From Lachnospiraceae bacterium (GTDB taxonomy: Bacteria > Bacillota > Clostridia > Lachnospirales > Lachnospiraceae): 33,516 bases of DNA. The notes under the pieces were generated by a model. The model made no database searches and had not been told where the DNA came from. It saw only the letters and a list, made by a program, of their open reading frames with translations. The stretch covers positions 1 through 33,516 of the forward strand of contig JAFYBE010000012.1 in the NCBI GenBank assembly GCA_017540355.1. Direction: 5' to 3'. Below, in pieces: positions 7,291 through 14,267 of this stretch (positions are counted from its first letter, which is position 1; each line of letters starts with the position of its first letter). Both the position numbers and the translations under genes were made by a program.

Positions 7291-8700
7291 ATGAAAAAGA
7301 AGTTACTCAGCTCTTTACTGAGCGTTGCCATGGTATCTGCTTTATTAGTAGGTTGTGGCAACACAGCAACAGCTCCTGCAGCAGATGCACCTGCAGCAGA
7401 GGCACCCGCAGCTGAAGCAGAAGCACCTGCAGCTGATACAGCTGAAGCAGAGGCACCTGCAGCAGATGAGGGAACAGTACTTAACATCCAGGCTTGGAAC
7501 GAGGAGTTCAAGTCAAGACTTACAGATCACTATCCCGGATATGAGGAAGTTGATGCTACACACGGTAAGATCGGTGATGTAGACGTTGTTTGGACAATCA
7601 CACCTTCTGAGGGTAATGCTTACCAGAACAACCTCGATGAGGTTCTTCCTGTTAACGCAGACGCAGCAGCAGAAGATAAGGTTGACCTTTTCCTCGTTGA
7701 GGCTGACTACGCTCTTAAGTACGTTAACGCTGACGTTACTCTTCCTTTAGCAGACCTCGGCATCACAGATGCTGACCTCGCTGATCAGTATGATTACACA
7801 AAGTCAGTTGTTACAGATTCTAACGGCCAGCTCAAGGGTGCTTCTTGGCAGGCATGTTCAGCAGGTCTTATCTACAACAGAGAAGCAGCTATCGATGTTC
7901 TTGGTACAGACGATCCTGCTGAGGTACAGAAGGCTGTAGCTGACTGGGATAAGTACGTTGAGACAGCTAAGGCTGCTCAGGCTAAGGGCTACAAGATGTG
8001 TTCAGTTAACGACACATTCCGTACATACTCTAACAACGTTTCTGGTAAGTGGGTACAGGATGGTGTTATCACTGTAGACGCTAACATTAAGAAGTGGGTT
8101 GACGACTCTAAGGCTCTTGTTGATGCTAAGGCTGAGACAACAGATGACCTTTGGGGCGATGACTGGGCTAAGGGTAAGAGAGCAGACGGAAAGATCTTCT
8201 GCTACTTTGGACCCGCTTGGTTCTTCAACTTCTGCCTTGACGTTGATGATGAGACAACAATCGCTCATGCAGGCGGTTGGGGATTCTGTGAAGGTCCTCA
8301 GGGTTACTTCTGGGGCGGCACATGGATCTGTGCAGCAGCTGGTACAGACAACCCGTCACTTGTTAAGGACATCATCCTTACAATGACAACTGACAAGGCT
8401 GTTCTTAAGGAGATTGCTACAGCAGATTCTGACTGTGTAAACTCTAAGTCAGTTCTTGCAGAACTTTCAACAAGTGATGAAGGTAACATTGCACTCCTTG
8501 GTGGCCAGAACCCTTACGCACAGCTCGCAGCTGGTGCTGAGAAGATTGACCTCTCTAACCTTTCTGATTACGATCAGGGATGTAACGAGTCATTCCAGCA
8601 GGCTATGAAGAGCTACTTCATGGGACAGGCTACATATGATGATGCTCTTGCAGCATTCTACAAGTCAGTACAGGAGAAGTATCCTGAGCTTACATACTAA
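7291..8700 (+). CDS. Sugar ABC transporter substrate-binding lipoprotein (family 1)
   Basis: This 469-residue lipoprotein captures sugar outside the membrane and passes it to the two permeases encoded next. A Lys-rich signal sequence (MKKKLLSS) and hydrophobic core end in the lipobox LVGC with Cys-22 as the lipidated residue. A flexible Ala/Pro/Glu/Asp repeat linker spans about residues 25-60, after which the folded extracellular solute-binding domain begins. Aromatic clusters such as FGPAWFFNF and GGWGFCEGPQGYFWGG look like the sugar-stacking surface. The start at 7291 follows GGAGGG; the frame from 7243 has no ribosome site. Location beside GH94 and LacI genes suggests cellobiose or cellodextrin as ligand. 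Its codon use is more biased than its neighbours', consistent with high expression. Confidence 0.93.
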   Translation: MKKKLLSSLLSVAMVSALLVGCGNTATAPAADAPAAEAPAAEAEAPAADTAEAEAPAADEGTVLNIQAWNEEFKSRLTDHYPGYEEVDATHGKIGDVDVVWTITPSEGNAYQNNLDEVLPVNADAAAEDKVDLFLVEADYALKYVNADVTLPLADLGITDADLADQYDYTKSVVTDSNGQLKGASWQACSAGLIYNREAAIDVLGTDDPAEVQKAVADWDKYVETAKAAQAKGYKMCSVNDTFRTYSNNVSGKWVQDGVITVDANIKKWVDDSKALVDAKAETTDDLWGDDWAKGKRADGKIFCYFGPAWFFNFCLDVDDETTIAHAGGWGFCEGPQGYFWGGTWICAAAGTDNPSLVKDIILTMTTDKAVLKEIATADSDCVNSKSVLAELSTSDEGNIALLGGQNPYAQLAAGAEKIDLSNLSDYDQGCNESFQQAMKSYFMGQATYDDALAAFYKSVQEKYPELTY

Positions 8701-8727
8701 GATTAGATCGATAATCTAAGCTTACAA

Positions 8728-8785
8728 TAGAGTAGTGGTATTGTGCCTGCCTTAGCGGGCAGGCACATGACTACTCTATATTTTT
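8728..8785 (+). terminator. Large hairpin terminator or attenuator between binding protein and permeases
   Basis: A nested stem has an outer 9-base arm (8728-8736 with 8770-8778) and an inner 9-base arm (8743-8751 with 8758-8766), followed by TATTTTT. It lies after the binding-protein stop. Such hairpins let the binding protein be made in excess over the permeases; here the permeases also have their own promoter. Confidence 0.82.
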
Positions 8786-8799
8786 ACCCTGTATTCGAC

Positions 8800-8813
8800 A
8801 AAACGCTTTAAAA
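8800..8813. promoter_or_regulatory. Possible third LacI-type or CcpA (cre-like) site
   Basis: AAAACGCTTTAAA resembles the AAAACGATTAA core of the two operators upstream of the regulator and also the centre of CcpA cre sites, although the flanking TG and CA of cre are missing. It lies about 25 bases before the -35 of the permease promoter and inside a wider GTATT/AATAC inverted repeat (8791-8817). Confidence 0.32.
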
Positions 8814-8836
8814 ATACGCAAAAGTGTGAGATTTTT

Positions 8837-8866
8837 TGTTCATATTGTCAAAACTGTGGTATAATA
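8837..8866 (+). promoter_or_regulatory. Promoter of the permease genes (extended -10)
   Basis: A perfect TATAAT (8861-8866) is preceded by TGG, giving an extended -10. A weak -35 (TTGTTC, 8837-8842) lies 18 bases upstream. The start near 8873 gives a leader of about 93 bases before the first permease. I see no recognisable riboswitch in that leader. Confidence 0.65.
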
Positions 8867-8965
8867 GTACTACTGGGCGCAATGCCAATGAATGCCTTTA
8901 ATATGGGCGTTGAAGTTGTTCATTAGCACTGACGGGCTAAAATATTAAGGATTGGGGGCTACACA

Positions 8966-9886
8966 ATGGCTAAAGAGAAGAAAAAGACCAGTCAGGTTGT
9001 CAAGTACAACAAGTGGGGATACATATTCTTGATACCCTTCGTAGTTGTATATCTTGTCTTCCAGTTGATTCCGCTTATCACTACGATCTATAACAGTTTC
9101 TTTGAGAACTACATGAGCGGTCTCAAGCAGGTAGGACCGAATTGGATCGGACTTACTAATTACATTACAATTTTCAAGAACGGAGATGTTCCTAAGTATT
9201 TTGCCAATACTATGATCATGTGGATAGCAGGTTTCATACCGCAGATAGTGATTTCACTTTTACTTGCGGCATGGTTTGCTGATACCAGACTTAAGATCAA
9301 AGCATCCGGTTTCTTTAAGACAGTCATATATATGCCTAATCTGATAATGGCTTCGGCTTTTGCGATGTTATTCTTCACATTGTTTGCCAAGACCGGACCC
9401 ATCAACAGCTTGCTCATTCAGATGGGTGTGTTGTCAGAGCCGTATGAGTTCATAACCTTTACCGGTTCTACAAGAACTCTCGTAGCTTTCATGAACTGCC
9501 TTATGTGGTTCGGTAATACTACGATCCTTCTCATGGCAGGTATGATGGGTATAGATAATGCCCTTTTTGAGGCGGCACAGGTAGACGGAGCTACTTCGAC
9601 TCAGGTATTCTTCAGGGTTACATTACCTCTGTTAAGACCGATCCTGTTATTCGTGATGATCACATCACTTATCGGTGGTCTTCAGATGTTCGATGTACCT
9701 CAGATCTTGACTAACGGTGACAAGACCGCGTTAAGAGAGATCACGACTATGATCATGTACCTTAATAACCACTTGTACAGTAAGAACTTCGGTATGGCCG
9801 GTGCGTTGTCGGTATTCCTGTTTGTTATCACAGGTATCTTGAGTATCATCGTATATAAGTTCTCTACAAGCGAGAGCAATGAATAG
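8966..9886 (+). CDS. Carbohydrate ABC transporter permease, MalF/UgpA type
   Basis: This 306-residue inner-membrane permease of the binding-protein-dependent type has about six membrane helices. A short Lys-rich cytoplasmic start (MAKEKKKTS) leads into the first helix (YIFLIPFVVVYLVFQLIP). The EAA loop FEAAQVDGATSTQVFFRVT (about residues 200-218) is the contact with the ATPase. GGGGGC lies before the ATG. It pairs with the MalG-type protein 11 bases downstream. The combined evidence for a sugar importer of the CUT1 class is strong; the exact sugar is inferred from context. Confidence 0.93.
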   Translation: MAKEKKKTSQVVKYNKWGYIFLIPFVVVYLVFQLIPLITTIYNSFFENYMSGLKQVGPNWIGLTNYITIFKNGDVPKYFANTMIMWIAGFIPQIVISLLLAAWFADTRLKIKASGFFKTVIYMPNLIMASAFAMLFFTLFAKTGPINSLLIQMGVLSEPYEFITFTGSTRTLVAFMNCLMWFGNTTILLMAGMMGIDNALFEAAQVDGATSTQVFFRVTLPLLRPILLFVMITSLIGGLQMFDVPQILTNGDKTALREITTMIMYLNNHLYSKNFGMAGALSVFLFVITGILSIIVYKFSTSESNE

Positions 9887-9897
9887 GAGGGAATAAG

Positions 9898-10770
9898 ATG
9901 AGTGTGCCAAACGAAGAATATAATGACGTAGAAGGCGGCTTGGGTTTATTCGCCAGAAGATTTATAGCATATATAGTCCTTATACTGCTCGCATTCCTTT
10001 GTCTGTTTTGGTTCTATTTACTGTTTGTTAACGCCAGCAGATCCAATTCGGAGTTAAGTAGAGGATTTACACTGATACCGAGTAAGTTCTTAGTTCAGAA
10101 CTATAGCAACGTGATGCACGGAACATTATCTATACTTACCGGTATGCGTAACAGTTTCATAGTTGCAGGTCTCTGTGCCGTGATAAGCACATATTTCTCT
10201 GCGATGACTGCATATGCGATACATGTATATGATTTCAAGGCCAAGAAGGCGATCTTCACATTCATTCTCGGAGTGATGATGATCCCTACACAGGTTACCG
10301 CACTCGGATTTATCAAGTTGGTTGGTAATCTTAACCTTATGAATTCACTTATTCCGCTTATCGTACCTTCAATAGCGGCTCCTGCAACATTCTATTACAT
10401 GAAGCAGTATATGGAGAGTACTCTTCCTCATGCGATAGTAGAAGCGGCCAGGATTGACGGTTCATCTGAGTGGAGAACATTTAATACCATCTCACTTCCG
10501 ATCATGAAGCCGGCCATTGCGGTACAGATGATATTCACATTTGTAGCCAACTGGAACAATTACTTCACTCCGGCTCTTGTACTTAAGAAAGATGAGATGA
10601 AGACACTTCCCATTTTGATCGCACAGTTGCGTTCAGCAGACTTCCTTAAGTTTGATATGGGTCAGGTGTATATGGCCATAGCAGTATCCATTGCACCGGT
10701 AATAGTCGTATATATCATCCTGTCGAGAAGCATTGTCGGCGGTGTGGCAGTAGGTAGTGTCAAAGGTTGA
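9898..10770 (+). CDS. Carbohydrate ABC transporter permease, MalG/UgpE type
   Basis: This 290-residue inner-membrane protein is the second half of the heterodimeric sugar channel. The EAA loop appears as VEAARIDGSSEWRTFNTIS near residues 180-198, and the family-typical GG-rich end (GGVAVGSVKG) is present. It begins 11 bases after the first permease with TAGGAGGG as ribosome site, so both are co-translated. No ATP-binding gene follows; the unit ends at a strong terminator. Lachnospiraceae CUT1 importers commonly share one genome-encoded MsmK/UgpC-type ATPase, and that is the likely case here. Confidence 0.93.
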   Translation: MSVPNEEYNDVEGGLGLFARRFIAYIVLILLAFLCLFWFYLLFVNASRSNSELSRGFTLIPSKFLVQNYSNVMHGTLSILTGMRNSFIVAGLCAVISTYFSAMTAYAIHVYDFKAKKAIFTFILGVMMIPTQVTALGFIKLVGNLNLMNSLIPLIVPSIAAPATFYYMKQYMESTLPHAIVEAARIDGSSEWRTFNTISLPIMKPAIAVQMIFTFVANWNNYFTPALVLKKDEMKTLPILIAQLRSADFLKFDMGQVYMAIAVSIAPVIVVYIILSRSIVGGVAVGSVKG

Positions 10771-10788
10771 TACATAATTTTGTAAGCA

Positions 10789-10828
10789 AGCCACCCGAAT
10801 TGATAGTTCAATTTGGGTGGCTATTTTT
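10789..10828 (+). terminator. Rho-independent terminator of the sugar importer operon
   Basis: A 15-base stem (10789-10803 with 10808-10822, one G-T pair) closes a TAGT loop and is followed by A and five T. Confidence 0.93.
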
Positions 10829-10833
10829 AACAG

Positions 10834-10852
10834 AATGTATGGGGTATACATT
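10834..10852 (+). promoter_or_regulatory. Hairpin presenting the chemoreceptor ribosome site in its loop
   Basis: AATGTAT (10834-10840) pairs perfectly with ATACATT (10846-10852). The loop GGGGT is the only Shine-Dalgarno-like sequence before ATG 10853. This may tune translation of the receptor; the effect is inference. Confidence 0.35.
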
Positions 10853-12748
10853 ATGAATGATGAGAATATGGTAGTAAATGAGGTTACAACGGCGGGGGAT
10901 AACGGCAAAAAGAAAAAGAAGCTTTCATTAAAGATCGGAAAGGGTAAGAATGCTTCTAAGCCGGGTAAGAATAAGAAGTGGAGCAAGCTTAAGGCTTTGT
11001 TTACGAAGATATCCAAGATCGTATCGGGTTTTACCTTTAAGCTTATAGTAGTATGTGCCGTTCCTATGCTTGTTGTTGCATTGGTCATTGTTACTCTTTC
11101 GGTACGTACTCTTAAGAGTTCGATCGAATCCGAGATAGAGAAATCGCTTCATATCGTTGCGGCATCCGTAGCGGAGACCTATAACAATCTTTACGAAGGT
11201 GATTATAATCAGGATAAGGGTGGAAAGGTCAAGAAAGGTGAGAACACCATATCCGGTGATAACGATCTTGTTGATGCCCTTAAAGAGCAGACAGGTTTTG
11301 AAATATCATTCATATACGGGGATATGCGTCTTCTTACAACTATGAAGAAGGATAACGGAGAAGGAAGACGAATCAACGGTAGTAAGGTCAATAAAGAGTT
11401 GGTCGATCCCATCAAGGCCGGCGAAGAGTTATTTATCAAGGGAATAACCATCAATGCGCTTAATGATAAAGACGGTAACGGAACAGAGTGCTATCTTTAT
11501 TATATGCCCCTGTATAATTCGGACGGATCTATAATCGGCGCGATCGAGGTGGCTACGCCTTCAGATGCGGTATCCGATATTACGGGTGGTCAGACTGTTA
11601 TAATACTTATAGTTGCGGCGATATTCATCCTGATAGCCATAGCCTTTGCTCTTTTGATCTCAAGCAGGATGGGCCGTGCCATGAAGAAGACCAAGGCATT
11701 CCTTGATACGGTCAAGGAAGGTAATCTTGTTGCAGAGCCCAGCAAGACAACACTTAAGCGTAAGGATGAACTGGGAGATATATACAGAACATCGATTGAA
11801 CTTCAACAGTCATTGACCGGCATCGTGGGAAGTATTATAGAAGCCGCAGATGCACTGGGTGAATCTGCAGGCACATTATCTTCAATGGCAGAGAACTCGA
11901 GCGGTACTGTTACGGAAGTTGCCGATGCCACAAGCCAGATAGTTGAAAGAGCAAGTTCTCAGGCAGCTGATGCCAAGTATACAAGTGACGGCGTCAATGA
12001 CATGAACGAGGATATCAAGCAGATTAAGTCCGATATGGCGGGACTTGTATCTTATGCCGAATCAATGGCAGAGGCTGAGCAGAAGAACAGGGATATCGTC
12101 GAAGAGCTTCATGCGCAGTCCGATAAGACCAGGCTTTCGCTTGATAAGGTTCAGGAGCAGATAGAGCGAATGAACCGTTCGGTACAGAGCATTGAAAAAG
12201 CGACGACTCTGATCACCGACATAGCAGATGAGACTGAGCTTCTTTCGCTGAACGCATCAATTGAGGCTGCAAGAGCGGGTGAAGCAGGAAGAGGATTTGC
12301 GGTTGTTGCCGAGCAGATAGGTAAGCTTGCGGATCAGTCTAATAACTCAACCGGAGAGATTACGCTTATCATCAAGGAAGTTATGGACGTTGCCAAAGAT
12401 ACTGCAGCCATCATGCAGGAAGTGTATGATGCCATGGATATACAGCAGAGAAAGCTCGATGAGACAAGAAAACAGTCTGAGCATGTATCTGACAGTGTAG
12501 ATAAGTCGATTGAGAATATCTCTGAGATAAGCGGTAAGGTAGACAGACTCCGTGAGTCCAGTCATGATATCAAGCAGTCGGTTATCACGCTTGCGGAAGT
12601 ATCGGAGCGTACGGCTACAACGGCTGAGAGCACAATCACGACGGTTGAGAGTATGCAGGATACAATGTCGGATCTTAAGAATGCGGCAGACCGCCTTACG
12701 GTCCTTTCCGATCGTCTTCACGATTCGCTCGGGGCATTCAGAATTTAA
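10853..12748 (+). CDS. Methyl-accepting chemotaxis protein with extracellular Cache-like sensor
   Basis: This is a 631-residue chemoreceptor. Order: Lys-rich cytoplasmic tail (1-63), membrane helix 1 (about 64-84), extracellular domain of about 160 residues with Cache-like features (about 85-247), membrane helix 2 (about 248-270), HAMP (about 271-325), then a long coiled-coil signalling domain. Its hairpin tip holds ELLSLNASIEAARAGEAGRG (about 462-481), the invariant CheA/CheW contact region. ATG 10853 follows GGGGT; upstream frame extensions lack a ribosome site. It lies directly after the sugar importer but behind that operon's terminator, so a role in sugar taxis is only suggested. The unusually long, highly charged N-terminal tail is worth noting. 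No CheR-docking pentapeptide is visible at the end. Confidence 0.93.
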   Translation: MNDENMVVNEVTTAGDNGKKKKKLSLKIGKGKNASKPGKNKKWSKLKALFTKISKIVSGFTFKLIVVCAVPMLVVALVIVTLSVRTLKSSIESEIEKSLHIVAASVAETYNNLYEGDYNQDKGGKVKKGENTISGDNDLVDALKEQTGFEISFIYGDMRLLTTMKKDNGEGRRINGSKVNKELVDPIKAGEELFIKGITINALNDKDGNGTECYLYYMPLYNSDGSIIGAIEVATPSDAVSDITGGQTVIILIVAAIFILIAIAFALLISSRMGRAMKKTKAFLDTVKEGNLVAEPSKTTLKRKDELGDIYRTSIELQQSLTGIVGSIIEAADALGESAGTLSSMAENSSGTVTEVADATSQIVERASSQAADAKYTSDGVNDMNEDIKQIKSDMAGLVSYAESMAEAEQKNRDIVEELHAQSDKTRLSLDKVQEQIERMNRSVQSIEKATTLITDIADETELLSLNASIEAARAGEAGRGFAVVAEQIGKLADQSNNSTGEITLIIKEVMDVAKDTAAIMQEVYDAMDIQQRKLDETRKQSEHVSDSVDKSIENISEISGKVDRLRESSHDIKQSVITLAEVSERTATTAESTITTVESMQDTMSDLKNAADRLTVLSDRLHDSLGAFRI

Positions 12749-12756
12749 CAATATAC

Positions 12757-12794
12757 GCCGGTGTACACATATATGTGCGCACCGGCTTTGTTTA
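12757..12794 (+). terminator. Probable terminator after the chemoreceptor gene
   Basis: GCCGGTG (12757-12763) pairs with 12780-12786, and pairing continues inward with one mismatch. TTTGTTT follows. The T tract is interrupted and nth begins 13 bases later, so it may be leaky. Confidence 0.6.
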
Positions 12795-12806
12795 TGGAGA
12801 TAACAA

Positions 12807-13439
12807 ATGGATCAGAAATCCAGGATAAAAGAGGTATTAAAAAGGCTTGATAATGAGTATGGGACGGAATTTGTGTGCTATTTGGAGCATGAGAATGCCT
12901 GGCAGCTTTTGATTGCGACGATATTGAGTGCACAGTGCACGGATGCCAGGGTCAATATCGTTACGAAAGACCTTTTTAAGAAATATAAGAGTGTGGATGA
13001 TTTTGCGAAAGCGGATCTTAAGGAACTTGAGCAGGATATTCATTCCACCGGATTCTATCATAACAAGGCGAAGAATATCATTGCCTGTTGCAAGGAATTA
13101 AGGGATAAGTATGAGTGCGAGGTCCCCTCGGATATTGAGGCCCTTACAGCACTTCCGGGTGTCGGTCGTAAGACAGCCAATGTAATCCGCGGTAACATAT
13201 ACCACATCCCGAGTATTGTTGTTGATACTCATGTAAAGCGCATATCCAACAAGCTTGGAATAACAAAAGAATCCGATCCCGAAAAGATCGAATTCGACTT
13301 AATGAAAAAACTTCCCAAGGATCACTGGATTCTCTGGAACATCCATATCATCACCCTGGGCCGCACCATATGCAAGGCTCCGAACCCTGACTGTAAGAAT
13401 TGTTTCTTAAGTGATATATGTCCAAGCAGAGTAGATTAG
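12807..13439 (+). CDS. nth: Endonuclease III
   Basis: This 210-residue base-excision repair enzyme is a DNA glycosylase with AP-lyase activity that removes oxidised pyrimidines. It shows the helix-hairpin-helix LPGVGRKTANVI (116-127) with catalytic Lys-122, the catalytic Asp-140 in VVDTHVKRISNKLG, and the C-terminal [4Fe-4S] ligands Cys-189, 196, 199 and 205 in the exact C-x6-C-x2-C-x5-C spacing. GGAGA lies before the ATG. Its stop overlaps the stop of the convergent hypothetical gene by four bases. All key residues are present. Confidence 0.97.
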   Translation: MDQKSRIKEVLKRLDNEYGTEFVCYLEHENAWQLLIATILSAQCTDARVNIVTKDLFKKYKSVDDFAKADLKELEQDIHSTGFYHNKAKNIIACCKELRDKYECEVPSDIEALTALPGVGRKTANVIRGNIYHIPSIVVDTHVKRISNKLGITKESDPEKIEFDLMKKLPKDHWILWNIHIITLGRTICKAPNPDCKNCFLSDICPSRVD

Positions 13440-14089
13440 TATGCTGAAATATCCGGATACAACTCGTTGAGTTTGTTAAGAATCGGGCGCATCATGATGG
13501 AGTTGAGGCGTTCCGCACTGCGCTTAAGCCATGCGATCTTATCGTTTTCTCCCTTGCTGCTGTACAATTCAGCCGCCAAGAAGAAGCTGCTGCTTATGTC
13601 GCTGCGTATCTTAATCGCATATTCAAGCACTGTCAGTGCTTCATCGTCGTGTCCGAGTTCGTGAAGGCGTTCTGCCCATTTCTGAAGATTTCTGACCAAA
13701 AGAGTATAGTTCGTATCGGCCTTAGATAAGGTCGTTATATTCGGAGCACCGTATTCAAGCTTAAGATCCGTATTGGTAATTCCGGTGAAGTTGGCTATAG
13801 GCTCTTCTTTAAGATCCAAGAGTTCGCCGGTACATTCTTTGATAACATCATCGTCTTTCTCAAGATCAAAAGGCAGCTCATCATAGGGAACGGCAAGAAA
13901 GTCAACATTGTCCAAAGGCTTGCGTCTGACACTGTTGGCACGTATCTCTTTTGCCCAGAATTCATCCCTGCTTTTCCTTATCCTTCTGTTGGAACGACGG
14001 ATGTTAAGCATGAAGATTAAAGACAGTATTACAAAGGTAAAAAATATAGGGAATTTGGTGATTCCGCTTGCTAATGAAGACATATTCAT
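13436..14089 (-). CDS. Membrane-anchored hypothetical protein with helical-repeat C-terminus
   Basis: This 217-residue protein is not firmly assigned to a family. The start MNMSSL is chosen because AGAGGA lies six bases upstream; the longer frame from 14131 has no ribosome site. One membrane helix (about residues 11-28, FPIFFTFVILSLIFML) is followed by an Arg-rich stretch (NIRRSNRRIRKSR), so the bulk should be cytoplasmic. The second half (about 135-217) reads as paired amphipathic helices resembling TPR-like repeats (WAERLHELGHDDEALTVLEY and on). It is convergent with nth, with stops overlapping by four bases, and divergent from the small membrane ORF. Function unknown; a scaffold role would fit TPR-like helices but is only inference. 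Confidence 0.78.
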   Translation of the reverse strand: MNMSSLASGITKFPIFFTFVILSLIFMLNIRRSNRRIRKSRDEFWAKEIRANSVRRKPLDNVDFLAVPYDELPFDLEKDDDVIKECTGELLDLKEEPIANFTGITNTDLKLEYGAPNITTLSKADTNYTLLVRNLQKWAERLHELGHDDEALTVLEYAIKIRSDISSSFFLAAELYSSKGENDKIAWLKRSAERLNSIMMRPILNKLNELYPDISAY

Positions 14090-14134
14090 ATATAATCCTC
14101 TTTGTAAGATATCAACAAAAAGTGGAGGCAAATT

Positions 14135-14239
14135 ATGTTCAATATGAACAATAAAAACCGCAAGATTATGTCAACCATTATAATACTCCTCCTGGTAGTT
14201 ACAATGGTTGGAGGTGTATTGGCAGCAGCTTTATTATAA
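14135..14239 (+). CDS. 34-residue single-pass membrane protein (Prli42-like size and shape)
   Basis: A short reading frame starts at ATG 14135 with GTGGAGG seven bases upstream and ends TAA at 14239. The product has a short basic N-terminus (MFNMNNKNRKIMS) followed by one hydrophobic helix (TIIILLLVVTMVGGVLAAAL). This layout, a positively charged head and a single C-terminal helix in about 30-35 residues, resembles the tiny membrane proteins of Firmicutes such as the stressosome anchor Prli42. That link is by shape only. The good ribosome site and clean frame support a real gene. It lies 28 bases upstream of the VanW-type gene and 45 bases from the divergent hypothetical. Confidence 0.68.
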   Translation: MFNMNNKNRKIMSTIIILLLVVTMVGGVLAAALL

Positions 14240-14267
14240 TTGTCTCACTACTATAATTTATCACAAT

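Noticed and set aside
10633..11088. 151-codon minus-strand frame over the permease end, terminator and chemoreceptor start
   Set aside because: It runs through a strong terminator hairpin and opposes two well-supported genes; the composition looks like a shadow frame.
13908..14147. 79-codon plus-strand frame opposite the hypothetical gene
   Set aside because: It is antisense to a better-supported gene, and its 3' end overlaps the miniprotein start, which has a real ribosome site.
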